Below are positions 16,285 through 23,987 of a DNA stretch of 64,000 nucleotides, in pieces; position 1 is the stretch's first letter; the number at the start of each line of letters is the position of its first letter. The position numbers and the translations under genes are program-made. Location of the stretch: positions 1-64,000 of the forward strand of contig NZ_SSOB01000040.1 in the NCBI RefSeq assembly GCF_004801405.1, written 5' to 3'. The notes below the pieces were generated by a model. The model had not been told where the DNA came from. It ran no database searches and saw nothing but the letters and a program-made list of their open reading frames with translations. This DNA is from Cohnella fermenti. Lineage in GTDB: Bacteria; Bacillota; Bacilli; Paenibacillales; Paenibacillaceae.

Positions 16285-16314
16285 GAAGGGGCCGATATCG
16301 GCCTCTTCTTTTTG
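16285..16314 (+). terminator. Terminator of yabE
   Basis: A 10-bp stem GAAGGGGCCG / CGGCCTCTTC (with one G-U pair) and an ATAT loop are followed by TTTTTG. It lies 120 bases after the yabE stop. A TATAAT at 16331-16336 follows, probably the -10 element for rnmV; no clear -35 is seen. Confidence 0.85.
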
Positions 16315-16387
16315 TTGGCGCCGTTTCTGTTATAATACTGGCAACGGGCCAACGATAAGGAACGGATGAACGGAAGGCGGAAGAGAC

Positions 16388-16963
16388 GTGGCAAGACTGA
16401 CGATACAAGAGATGATCGTGGTGGAGGGCAAGGAGGACACGGCGGCGATCCGCCGCGCGGTGGAGGCCGATACGATCGAGACGGGAGGCTCGGCGATCGG
16501 CGAGGCCGTGCTGAAGCGGATCGAGCTCGCTCAGGAGCGGCGCGGCGTGATCGTGCTGACCGATCCCGATTCTCCCGGCGAGCGGATTCGCAAGATCGTG
16601 GCCGAGCGGGTGCCGGCTTGCAAGCACGCCTTCCTGCTGAAGGACGAGGCGAGGGGCAAGGACGGGATCGGCGTCGAGCACGCCTCGGACGAGGCGATCA
16701 TTCGTGCGCTGGAGCGGGTGCGGGGCGGAGTCCCCTCGCCGGCGGAAGGCGCCGGAGCGGCGCCCGAGATCGAGTGGAGCGATCTGCTTGGCGCCGGCCT
16801 TATCGTCCACGCTTCGGCGTCGAGGCGCCGGGAGCGAATGGGCGAGCTGCTCGGCATCGGCTACGCGAACGGCAAGCAGTTCTTCAAGCGCTGCGTGAGC
16901 TTCCGCATCACAAGGCAGGAGTTCCTCCATGCCTTGGAACAATTGGAGAGGGAAGGGATCTGA
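16388..16963 (+). CDS. rnmV: Ribonuclease M5 (5S rRNA maturation)
   Basis: 191 residues with a GTG start. The Toprim domain shows the catalytic Glu in MIVVEGKEDT and the DxD-type acidic pair in VLTDPDSPGERIR. The C-terminal half fits the M5 rRNA-binding domain (RRERMGELLGIGYANGKQF). RNase M5 removes both flanks from 5S pre-rRNA with ribosomal protein L18 as cofactor. An Ala/Gly/Pro-rich insertion near residues 115-130 looks lineage-specific. rsmA follows after five bases, the conserved pairing. Confidence 0.93.
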   Translation: MARLTIQEMIVVEGKEDTAAIRRAVEADTIETGGSAIGEAVLKRIELAQERRGVIVLTDPDSPGERIRKIVAERVPACKHAFLLKDEARGKDGIGVEHASDEAIIRALERVRGGVPSPAEGAGAAPEIEWSDLLGAGLIVHASASRRRERMGELLGIGYANGKQFFKRCVSFRITRQEFLHALEQLEREGI

Positions 16964-16968
16964 CGAAC

Positions 16969-17865
16969 ATGACCTCATCGAACCTTCGGGCCAGAGCCGA
17001 CATCGCGACGCCGAACCGGACCAAGGATATTATCCGCAAGCACGGCTTCACCTTCAAGAAGAGCCTTGGCCAGAACTTCCTGGTCGATAAGAATATTCTC
17101 GACAAGATTGTTGCCGCCGCGGAGCTGAATCCCGCCAAGGGAGCGCTTGAGATCGGCCCGGGCATCGGGGCGCTCACGGAGCGTCTCGCCGACGAGGCGG
17201 GGCGAGTCGCCGCCGTCGAGATCGACACGCGGCTGATTCCGATTCTGCGGGACGTGATGGAAGGACGCGACAACGTGGCGATCGTTCATGGCGACGTGCT
17301 GAAGACGGACCTGCCCGCGCTGTGGGAGGAGCAGTTCGCCGCCTGCGAGCAAGTCAGCGTCGTCGCGAACCTGCCGTATTACGTCACGACCCCGATCATC
17401 ATGAAGCTGCTCGAGGAAGGGCTGCCGCTCGAGAGCATCGTCGTCATGGTCCAGAAGGAGGTCGCCGAACGGATGGCTGCGGCTCCCGGCGGCAAGGACT
17501 ACGGCACGCTCAGCATCGCGGTTCAGTATTACTGCGAGCCGCGGCTTGTGTGCATCGTTCCGTCCGGCTCCTTCATCCCGGCGCCGAATGTCGATTCGGC
17601 GGTCATCAAGCTGAAGCGCCGCCCCGAGCCGGCGGTGATCGTCCGCGACGAAGCGGCGTTCTTCAAGGTCGTTCACGCCGCATTCGCCCAGCGCCGCAAG
17701 ACGCTGCAGAACAACCTGTCGCTGCTCGCGGGCAAGGACCGGAAGCAGGAGCTCGGAGCGCTGCTGGAGGGCTGCGGGATCAAGCCGGAACGCAGGGGAG
17801 AGACGCTGACCCTGCAGGAATACGCAGTGCTGACCGACGCTCTCCTGGAAGCTGGAGTCGTCTGA
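16969..17865 (+). CDS. rsmA: 16S rRNA dimethyladenosine transferase (KsgA/RsmA)
   Basis: 298 residues. It dimethylates A1518 and A1519 of 16S rRNA during 30S maturation. Family motifs appear in order: FKKSLGQNFLVDKNILDKIV, the SAM-binding LEIGPGIGALTE, ANLPYYVTTPI (the NLPY catalytic motif) and the C-terminal FAQRRKTLQNNL. The frame is open far upstream; the ATG at 16969, 5 bases after the rnmV stop and preceded by GGAGAGGGAAGGG, gives the correct family start. Confidence 0.95.
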   Translation: MTSSNLRARADIATPNRTKDIIRKHGFTFKKSLGQNFLVDKNILDKIVAAAELNPAKGALEIGPGIGALTERLADEAGRVAAVEIDTRLIPILRDVMEGRDNVAIVHGDVLKTDLPALWEEQFAACEQVSVVANLPYYVTTPIIMKLLEEGLPLESIVVMVQKEVAERMAAAPGGKDYGTLSIAVQYYCEPRLVCIVPSGSFIPAPNVDSAVIKLKRRPEPAVIVRDEAAFFKVVHAAFAQRRKTLQNNLSLLAGKDRKQELGALLEGCGIKPERRGETLTLQEYAVLTDALLEAGVV

Positions 17866-17900
17866 CCGACGCGAATCGGCCGGGATTCGGATAACTGTGC

Positions 17901-17931
17901 ACCATGTGCCTATCGCCTCCATACGATAGGC
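17901..17931 (+). promoter_or_regulatory. Candidate sigma-K promoter of yabG with an inverted repeat
   Basis: CATACGATA (17920-17928) matches the sigma-K -10 pattern CATANNNTA, and an AC lies 17 bases before it at 17901-17902. yabG is sigma-K dependent in B. subtilis. The same stretch forms a perfect 8-bp inverted repeat, GCCTATCG (17908-17915) and CGATAGGC (17924-17931), just upstream of the ribosome site. Confidence 0.5.
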
Positions 17932-17948
17932 TTAGAGGTGATTTGCCC

Positions 17949-18818
17949 ATGAAGCAGGGAGAACTGGTTGTCCGCAAATCCTATGGCGGCGATATGTTGT
18001 TCCGCGTCGATGCCGTATTCGCACGAACGGCGCTCTTGCGCGGGACGGATTACCGGCTGCTGGCCGATTCGCCCATTGACGATCTCGAATCGGTGCGGAA
18101 CCCGGACGAGCTCGGAGGGACGAAGCGGGCGCGCATCCAGGCAAGCGAGTCCCTGAAGCGCATGAGGGACGAGAGGGCGAGCATCGGCTTGTCGCATCTG
18201 GCTCCGCTGCTTGGTGCGGACAGGCGGCCGTACTTCGAGATGCCCGGCAAGGTTCTCCATCTGGACGGGGATGCGAATTACCTGCAGAAGAGTCTTGCCG
18301 TCTACCAGCAGCTTCGGGTTCCGGCGGAAGGAACTCACTGCCACGAGTCCCAGATGCCGCAGGTGCTGATGAGGCTGCTTCCCAAGGTGCGCCCGGACAT
18401 CGTCGTCGTCACCGGACATGACGGCGTTCTTAAGCAGCGCGAGGACTGGCATAAGCTTAGCAGCTACAAGAACTCGACGAATTTCGTCCAAGCCGTGAAT
18501 GTTGCCCGCGAGTACGAGAAGCACAAGGATTCCCTGGTCGTCGTGGCGGGGGCGTGCCAATCGCACTTCGAGGCGCTGCTCGGCTCCGGAGCGAACTTCG
18601 CCAGCTCCCCCGGCCGAATCATGATCCATGCCCTCGACCCGGTCTACGTCGCCGTGCGCGCCGCGTTCACGCCGTTCCGCGAGACGATCAACGTCGAGGA
18701 CGTGATCGCCCATACGATCAGCGGCATGCAGGGCGTGGGCGGGATCGAGACGATGGGAAGATACCGGATCGGAGTGCCGAACTTGAAGGCGCTGACGTCG
18801 AACGTCAGCCTCGGGTAA
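17949..18818 (+). CDS. yabG: Sporulation-specific protease YabG
   Basis: About 289 residues of the YabG family (peptidase U57), which cleaves spore coat proteins and helps coat cross-linking in the mother cell. Family blocks visible include the N-terminal GELVVRKSYGGD, VLHLDGD, a HC-containing HCHESQMPQ, VVVTGHDG and VVAGACQSHFEALLGSGANF. The ATG at 17949 with GAGGTGAT upstream is preferred over the longer open frame from 17904. A sigma-K type promoter fits the expected late mother-cell expression. Confidence 0.92.
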   Translation: MKQGELVVRKSYGGDMLFRVDAVFARTALLRGTDYRLLADSPIDDLESVRNPDELGGTKRARIQASESLKRMRDERASIGLSHLAPLLGADRRPYFEMPGKVLHLDGDANYLQKSLAVYQQLRVPAEGTHCHESQMPQVLMRLLPKVRPDIVVVTGHDGVLKQREDWHKLSSYKNSTNFVQAVNVAREYEKHKDSLVVVAGACQSHFEALLGSGANFASSPGRIMIHALDPVYVAVRAAFTPFRETINVEDVIAHTISGMQGVGGIETMGRYRIGVPNLKALTSNVSLG

Positions 18819-18862
18819 ATGGAATTTTTGCGGTCTTGAGCGAAAATTAGAGAAAAACACCG

Positions 18863-18891
18863 TTGACAACAATGAGCGTCGGCCTTATAAT
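18863..18891 (+). promoter_or_regulatory. veg promoter P1 (perfect sigma-A consensus)
   Basis: TTGACA (18863-18868) and TATAAT (18886-18891) are separated by 17 bases. Both hexamers match consensus exactly. Confidence 0.85.
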
Positions 18892-18901
18892 ATTTGTTCA
18901 T

Positions 18902-18931
18902 TTGACAAGACCCCTCTTTTTTTGTTATAAT
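18902..18931 (+). promoter_or_regulatory. veg promoter P2 (consensus sigma-A)
   Basis: TTGACA (18902-18907) and TATAAT (18926-18931) have an 18-base spacer. It starts 11 bases after P1, and its start point would lie about 20 bases before the veg ATG. Two near-ideal promoters in tandem predict very strong transcription. Confidence 0.85.
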
Positions 18932-18958
18932 TTACAGAGAAAGAGGTGGTAGTGGATC

Positions 18959-19234
18959 ATGGGTAAGAACGCGCTTATCGAGATCAAGCGAAGCTTGGAA
19001 CCCCATGTCGGTTCCAAAATCATGCTCCGCGCCAATGGTGGCCGCCGCAAGACCGTAGAACGTACCGGCGTGCTGGAAGAGATTTACCCTTCGGTTTTTA
19101 TCGTCAAGCTGGATCAGGAGCAGAACGCGTTCAAGCGCGTCTCCTACAGCTATGCAGATATTCTGACCGAATCGGTCGAAGTGATGGTCTGCAATGACGA
19201 AGGTCAGGTTCGGATCAATTTCATGTCGCACTGA
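18959..19234 (+). CDS. veg: Veg protein
   Basis: 91 residues of the Veg family, with the typical start MGKNALIEIKRSLEPHVGSK and the block RKTVERTGVLEEIYPSVFIV. Veg stimulates biofilm matrix expression and is involved in spore outgrowth in B. subtilis; its biochemical action is not fixed. AAAGAGGTGGT is the ribosome site. The gene is preceded by two consensus promoters and followed by a terminator, so it is a strongly transcribed single-gene unit, as veg is in Bacillus. Confidence 0.94.
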   Translation: MGKNALIEIKRSLEPHVGSKIMLRANGGRRKTVERTGVLEEIYPSVFIVKLDQEQNAFKRVSYSYADILTESVEVMVCNDEGQVRINFMSH

Positions 19235-19250
19235 CAGGATTCGGTTTATT

Positions 19251-19290
19251 GGGCAGCCGCGCGAAGAAGCGCAGGCTGTCCGTTTTGTTT
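19251..19290 (+). terminator. Terminator of veg
   Basis: The stem GGGCAGCC / GGCTGTCC plus an inner GCGC / GCGC pair is followed by CGTTTTGTTT, 17 bases after the veg stop. Confidence 0.8.
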
Positions 19291-19379
19291 CTTGGAATGA
19301 TTATGGAGCGGGGCGGGAAGACTACCGGGCAGGAGCCGTTGCGGCGATCCATACTCGCGAGGCGAAAGGGGCGGCGGCG

Positions 19380-19559
19380 ATGAGCCGGAGAAGAAGAAGC
19401 ACCATGTCCGAGGAATTCAAGGCGGAGCTGGCGAAGGATCTTGGCTTCTACAACACCGTTCAGAACGAAGGCTGGGGAGGCATCCGGGCGAAGGATGCCG
19501 GGAACATGGTCAAGCGGGCGATCCAGATCGCCGAGCAGGCCGCTTCCCGCAAGCCGTAA
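19380..19559 (+). CDS. sspF: Small acid-soluble spore protein SspF-like
   Basis: 59 residues. The sequence matches SspF-type small acid-soluble proteins: MSRRRRSTMSEEFKAELAKD followed by LGFYNTV, then WGGIRAKDAGNMVKRAIQIAEQ. These proteins coat spore DNA or accumulate in the forespore. The frame is open for 62 codons upstream, but the ATG at 19380 with GAAAGGGG upstream gives the family start. It follows veg, as in B. subtilis. Forespore (sigma-G) expression is expected; no fully convincing promoter was seen, only a CATACTC at 19350. Confidence 0.92.
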   Translation: MSRRRRSTMSEEFKAELAKDLGFYNTVQNEGWGGIRAKDAGNMVKRAIQIAEQAASRKP

Positions 19560-19597
19560 CGATCGAACGTCCGCGCTTGCCGGGATAAACGGATGAG

Positions 19598-19634
19598 ACG
19601 GCGGCGCTCTTCTCTCGGGGAGAGCGCCGTTTTG
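19598..19634 (+). terminator. Terminator of sspF
   Basis: GGCGCTCT and AGAGCGCC pair around a TCTCTCGGGG loop, with outer ACG / CGT pairs, followed by TTTTG. It lies about 40 bases after the sspF stop. Confidence 0.82.
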
Positions 19635-19760
19635 TCATGCCCTTGATCTGCCTTGCTTGGGTGGAGCCATGGGCGAAATCGCATTTCTCCCGGGGGTTTG
19701 TTATAATATGTAAAGCTTTCTGCGCGAGAACAAGAATGGATAGTCCAACAGGTGATGATG

Positions 19761-20615
19761 ATGAAAATATACGAGAAGGCCCCGGCCAAAATTAACTTAT
19801 TGCTCGATGTGCTCCGGAAGCGGGAAGACGGGTTCCACGAGGTCGAGATGATCATGACGATGGTGGATCTGGCGGACCGGCTGGAGATGTACGAGCTTCC
19901 CCGCGATCAGATCGTTCTCTCCAGCCACGCCGGCTTCATCCCCCTTGACGAGAAGAACTTGGCCTTCCAGGCGGCCAGGCTGATCAAGGACCGCTGCGGC
20001 GTGGAGCGCGGAGTTTATATTCATCTGGACAAACAAATTCCGGTGGCGGCGGGCCTTGCGGGCGGAAGCAGCGATGCGGCGGCGACGCTGCGCGGGCTCA
20101 ACCGACTCTGGGGGCTGGGGCTGTCCGTTCGCGAGCTGGAGGCGCTCGGAGCGGAGCTGGGCTCCGACGTGCCCTTCTGCATTCGCGGCGGCACGGCGAT
20201 CGCAACGGGAAGGGGCGAGAAGCTCGAATCGATCGAGAGCCCTCCGCAATGCTGGGTCGTGCTTGCCAAGCCTCCGATCAACGTCTCCACCGCTGACGTA
20301 TACGGCAAGCTGCGAGCCGCCGAGATCGAGCGCCATCCTTCCATCCCGGGAATGGTGGATGCGATTCGCAGGCAATCGTTCCAGGACGTGTGTGCCGGAC
20401 TCGGCAACGTATTGGAATCGGTGACGCTGCCGAAGTATTCGGAAGTGCGGCAGATCAAGGAAGTCATGACGAAGCTCGGCGCCGACGGCGTCCTGATGTC
20501 CGGAAGCGGGCCGACGGTGTTCGGTCTGGTGTCCAAGGAATCGAAGGTGTCGCGAATCTACAACGGATTACGCGGATTCTGCAAGGAAGTTTACGTGGTG
20601 AGGCTGCTGACATAG
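19761..20615 (+). CDS. ispE: 4-diphosphocytidyl-2-C-methyl-D-erythritol kinase
   Basis: 284 residues, GHMP kinase. It phosphorylates CDP-ME in the non-mevalonate isoprenoid pathway. Motifs are the N-terminal EKAPAKINLLLDV, the ATP loop PVAAGLAGGSSDAAATLRGL, and the C-terminal LMSGSGPTVFGL. Four consecutive start codons (GTG then three ATG, 19752-19761) precede the conserved part. The last is chosen because AGGTGAT at 19750-19756 would be the ribosome site. A TATAAT lies at 19702-19707 without a clear -35. Confidence 0.94.
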   Translation: MKIYEKAPAKINLLLDVLRKREDGFHEVEMIMTMVDLADRLEMYELPRDQIVLSSHAGFIPLDEKNLAFQAARLIKDRCGVERGVYIHLDKQIPVAAGLAGGSSDAAATLRGLNRLWGLGLSVRELEALGAELGSDVPFCIRGGTAIATGRGEKLESIESPPQCWVVLAKPPINVSTADVYGKLRAAEIERHPSIPGMVDAIRRQSFQDVCAGLGNVLESVTLPKYSEVRQIKEVMTKLGADGVLMSGSGPTVFGLVSKESKVSRIYNGLRGFCKEVYVVRLLT

Positions 20616-20674
20616 GGAGATTCCTCATGAATCCGATCAATGTTAGATAAATTATCATGTCGGGCGACGGAGCC

Positions 20675-20704
20675 TTGCCCAAAACCGGATAAAGATGTTA
20701 TGAT
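20675..20704 (+). promoter_or_regulatory. Putative sigma-A promoter of purR
   Basis: TTGCCC (20675-20680) and TATGAT (20699-20704) are spaced by 18 bases, about 41 bases upstream of the purR start codon. The match is moderate. Confidence 0.4.
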
Positions 20705-20744
20705 TGCGTTAAATTATTCGGTTTTTGGACGGGAGAGAAAATTT

Positions 20745-21590
20745 GTGAAAAAGTTGAAACGAAGCGCTCGGCTTGTAGAGATGACGCAATACTTACTGGC
20801 CCGTCCCCATACGTTAATATCTCTTACAGCCTTCGCCGATCGTTATCAATCGGCCAAGTCTTCGATCAGCGAGGATCTGGCCATCATCAAGGAAGTGTTC
20901 GAAGGGGAAGGAATCGGGGATCTGCACACGCTCGCCGGCGCGGCCGGAGGGGTTCGCTTCATCCCGCGGTGCGACAAAGAGGCCGCGCTTGAGAAGGTCA
21001 AGGAGATGTGCCGCCAACTGGAGCAGCCCGATCGGCTGCTTCCGGGGGGCTACTTATACATGACCGACTTGCTCGGTCAGCCGGCGTTGCTTCAAGAGGC
21101 GGGCCAGATGTTCGCCACCGCGTTCGCCGACCGCGAGATCGATGCCATCATGACCGTCGAGACGAAGGGGATTCCGCTCGCCTACGCCACGTCGCTGTAT
21201 CTGAACGTCCCGGTCGTTATCGTCCGGCGCGATCACAAGGTGACGGAAGGATCGGTCGTCAGCATCAACTACGTCTCCGGCTCCAACAAACGAATTCAGA
21301 CGATGTCGCTCGCGCGCCGCGGGCTTCGGGAGCAATCCCGGGTGCTCATCATCGACGACTTCATGAAGGCGGGAGGAACGGTGCAGGGAATGATCGATCT
21401 GCTGCACGAATTCCGTGCGGTCGTCGCCGGCGTCGGCGTCTTCGTGGAATCCGGCGAGGTCGACAACGAAGAACGGCTGCTTCACGATTACGTCTCGCTG
21501 GCCCGGCTTACGGAGGTCGACCTGAAGACCCGCCACATTACGGTTCAGCCCGGCAACTTCTTTAAAGAGACCAAGGAGGAACAACAATGA
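20745..21590 (+). CDS. purR: Purine operon repressor PurR
   Basis: 281 residues. An N-terminal winged-helix domain (RSARLVEMTQYLL, SAKSSISEDLAIIK) is followed by a phosphoribosyltransferase-like domain with the PRPP loop VLIIDDFMKAGGT. Bacillus PurR represses purine genes and is released by PRPP. The frame is open upstream to 20640; the GTG at 20745 gives the family start and has GGGAGAG upstream. The stop overlaps the ridA start (ATGA). Confidence 0.94.
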   Translation: MKKLKRSARLVEMTQYLLARPHTLISLTAFADRYQSAKSSISEDLAIIKEVFEGEGIGDLHTLAGAAGGVRFIPRCDKEAALEKVKEMCRQLEQPDRLLPGGYLYMTDLLGQPALLQEAGQMFATAFADREIDAIMTVETKGIPLAYATSLYLNVPVVIVRRDHKVTEGSVVSINYVSGSNKRIQTMSLARRGLREQSRVLIIDDFMKAGGTVQGMIDLLHEFRAVVAGVGVFVESGEVDNEERLLHDYVSLARLTEVDLKTRHITVQPGNFFKETKEEQQ

Positions 21591-21979
21591 CCTTATTCGG
21601 AACGATCTCTACGGACGCGGCACCGGCCGCCATCGGCCCTTACGCGCAAGCGGTTCGCGTCGGCGACCTGCTGTTCACCTCGGGGCAGATCCCGCTGACG
21701 CCCGCCGGCACTCTTGTGGAAGGCGGCATCGAGGAGCAGACGCACCAGGTACTCGCCAACCTGAAGGCCGTTCTTGCCAGCGTCGGGGCGGACTTCCGCA
21801 ACGTCGTCAAGACGACCGTCTTCCTGAAGGACATGAACCAATTCGCGACGTTTAATTCGGTGTACGGAACGTACTTCTCCGAGCACACTCCGGCACGCTC
21901 GACCGTTGAAGTGGCGCGGCTTCCGAGGGATGTTCTTGTCGAAATAGAGGTGATTTCGACAATCCCTGTCGAAGGATAA
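21587..21979 (+). CDS. ridA: RidA/YabJ family reactive enamine/imine deaminase
   Basis: 130 residues of the YjgF/YER057c/UK114 family. It hydrolyses reactive enamines and imines formed by PLP enzymes. Signatures are AAIGPYAQAVRVGDLLFTSGQ near the N-terminus and the catalytic-pocket Arg in the C-terminal block TPARSTVEVARLPRDVLVEIE. It is translationally coupled to purR through a four-base overlap, the same arrangement as B. subtilis purR-yabJ-spoVG. Confidence 0.94.
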   Translation: MTLFGTISTDAAPAAIGPYAQAVRVGDLLFTSGQIPLTPAGTLVEGGIEEQTHQVLANLKAVLASVGADFRNVVKTTVFLKDMNQFATFNSVYGTYFSEHTPARSTVEVARLPRDVLVEIEVISTIPVEG

Positions 21980-22030
21980 ACCGAGCAAAAAATAATTTCA
22001 AATTCGGCTATCATTTTTCCAATAAAAAGA

Positions 22031-22055
22031 AGGAATTTGCACGGTAATGTGGAAT
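22031..22055 (+). promoter_or_regulatory. Sigma-H promoter of spoVG
   Basis: AGGAATTT (22031-22038) and GTGGAAT (22049-22055) closely resemble the B. subtilis spoVG sigma-H promoter (AGGATTT ... GTGGAATTG), with similar spacing. The surroundings are A/T-rich, as expected for an AbrB target. Confidence 0.7.
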
Positions 22056-22097
22056 ATTACACCAAGTCTTCCGAAGGGACAAAGGTGGTGAACACAA

Positions 22098-22382
22098 GTG
22101 CAAATTACAGATGTGAGGCTCCGCCGCGTTAATTCCGAGGGGCGCATGAAGGCCATTGCTTCCATTACCATCGATAACGAGTTTGTCGTTCACGACATTC
22201 GAGTCATTGACGGCAACAATGGAATGTTCGTGGCCATGCCGAGCAAGCGGACTCCGGACGGAGAATTCCGCGACATTGCTCACCCCATTTCCTCCGGCAC
22301 ACGCGAGAAAATCCAGTCCGCCGTTCTGGCGGAGTACGAACGGGCTGCTCAAGACGAAGAAGTCTTGGTCGAAGGCGCGTAA
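22098..22382 (+). CDS. spoVG: Septation regulator / RNA-binding protein SpoVG
   Basis: 94 residues with a GTG start and an AAGGTGGTGA ribosome site. The SpoVG family start MQITDVRLRRVNSEGRMKAI and the conserved block FVVHDIRVIDGNNGMFVAMP-SKR are present. SpoVG influences asymmetric septation and binds nucleic acid in several Firmicutes. The sigma-H promoter just upstream and the AbrB gene in the same window fit the known control: sigma-H activation and AbrB repression during growth. Confidence 0.95.
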   Translation: MQITDVRLRRVNSEGRMKAIASITIDNEFVVHDIRVIDGNNGMFVAMPSKRTPDGEFRDIAHPISSGTREKIQSAVLAEYERAAQDEEVLVEGA

Positions 22383-22432
22383 CAGGAATCATCGTAACAG
22401 GAATCATAGAGAGACATTAAGAGATTTTGCTG

Positions 22433-22463
22433 CGAGAGAGCCTGTACGGGGCTCTCTTTTCAT
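22433..22463 (+). terminator. Terminator of spoVG
   Basis: The stem GAGAGAGCC / GGGCTCTCT with a short TGTACG loop is followed by TTTTCATTTT, about 50 bases after the spoVG stop. Confidence 0.85.
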
Positions 22464-22538
22464 TTTCCCCGGAATAAGCTAAACTTTAGAGATTGCAGTC
22501 TTAAGCGCGTGTAACGTAAACGAAGGAGGTCTCGTTGC

Positions 22539-23933
22539 TTGAGAAGAGTGGCTATCGTGCTGGCGGCCGGTCAGGGCAAACGCATGAAATCCAAATTATA
22601 TAAGGTGCTGCATCCCGTCTGCGGCAAGCCGATGGTGAGCCATGTCGTGGAGGCGGTGAAGAAGGCGTCCTGCGAGCGGACGGTTGTCATCGTCGGCCAT
22701 GGGGCCGAAGCGGTGATGGCGCATCTCGGCGATGCCGCGGAGTACGCGCTGCAGGCCGAGCAATTGGGAACGGGCCACGCGGTGCTCCAGACGAAGCCTC
22801 AGTTGGGGGATGCGGACGGAATCGCGCTCGTCGTCTGCGGCGACACGCCGCTCGTCACGGCGGAGACGCTGGAGGCGCTTGTGCGGCTTCACGGGCAGGA
22901 AGGCTCTGCGGCGACGATTCTGACCGCAGAGCTTGAAGAGCCGACGGGATACGGCCGCATCGTCCGCGGGGCGTCCGGCGAGGTGGTCGGCATTGTCGAG
23001 CAGAAGGACTGCACGCCGGAACAGGCGTCCATTCGGGAGATTAATACCGGCACCTACTGCTTCGATAACCGCAAGCTGTTCGCGGCTCTGGCTCAAGTAA
23101 CCAATCAGAACGCGCAGGGAGAATATTACCTGACCGACGTCATCGGGATTCTGCAGAAGCAGGGAGAGCGCATCTCGGCGTACAAGTCGCAGGACCCGGC
23201 GGAGGCGATCGGGGTCAACGACCGCATCGCGCTGGGCGAGGCGGAGCGCCTGATGCGCCGCCGAATCGCCAGGGCTCATCAGACGAACGGGGTCACTCTT
23301 ATCGATCCGGAGCACACCTACATCGAATCCGAGGTCGAAATCGGAGCGGACACGGTGATCTATCCGGGAACCGTGCTGAAGGGCCGCACGACGATCGGCT
23401 CGGATTGCGTCATCGGTCCTTCTGCGGAGCTGAAGGACACGACGGTTGCGGACGGCACGACGATTCGCCAATCCGTGACGGACGGCGCCGAGCTCGGAGC
23501 GGGCTGCTCGGTCGGTCCGTTCGCCTTCCTGCGCCCGGGAACGAAGCTGGCTGCGGGCGTGAAGATCGGCGACTTCGTCGAGGTCAAGAACGCCGTCGTC
23601 GGGGAGGGCAGCAAGATCCCTCACCTGAGCTACGTCGGAGACGCCAGCGTCGGAGCGGGCGTGAACATCGGCTGCGGCGCGATTACGGCCAATTACGATG
23701 GTTATAATAAGTCGAGAACCGTGATCGGAGATCAGGCCTTCATCGGCAGCAACGTCAACTTGATAGCTCCCGTCACCGTAGGCGACGGGGCTTACGTCGT
23801 CGCGGGCTCTACCGTTACCCAGAACGTGGGAGCGGGGGACGTCGCCATCGCCCGCGAGCGGCAGGTGAACAAGCCGGGCTATGCGGATAAGCTTCGCGCC
23901 CGCGCGAAAGCACAGAAAGAAAAGAAACAATAA
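22539..23933 (+). CDS. glmU: Bifunctional GlcN-1-P acetyltransferase / GlcNAc-1-P uridyltransferase
   Basis: 464 residues. It makes UDP-GlcNAc, precursor of peptidoglycan. The N-terminal pyrophosphorylase domain (1-230) begins with LAAGQGKRMKSKLYKVLH. The C-terminal domain (250-450) is a left-handed beta helix of hexapeptide repeats ending with NIGCGAITANYDGYNKSRTV, the acetyl-CoA site. The start is TTG at 22539, with AAGGAGGT eight bases upstream. It is paired with prs downstream, the conserved order. Confidence 0.96.
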   Translation: MRRVAIVLAAGQGKRMKSKLYKVLHPVCGKPMVSHVVEAVKKASCERTVVIVGHGAEAVMAHLGDAAEYALQAEQLGTGHAVLQTKPQLGDADGIALVVCGDTPLVTAETLEALVRLHGQEGSAATILTAELEEPTGYGRIVRGASGEVVGIVEQKDCTPEQASIREINTGTYCFDNRKLFAALAQVTNQNAQGEYYLTDVIGILQKQGERISAYKSQDPAEAIGVNDRIALGEAERLMRRRIARAHQTNGVTLIDPEHTYIESEVEIGADTVIYPGTVLKGRTTIGSDCVIGPSAELKDTTVADGTTIRQSVTDGAELGAGCSVGPFAFLRPGTKLAAGVKIGDFVEVKNAVVGEGSKIPHLSYVGDASVGAGVNIGCGAITANYDGYNKSRTVIGDQAFIGSNVNLIAPVTVGDGAYVVAGSTVTQNVGAGDVAIARERQVNKPGYADKLRARAKAQKEKKQ

Positions 23934-23987
23934 GCCGTTAACGGCGTATTAACTCCTATAATCCAAACGTAATTAAGGCGGTGCGTC

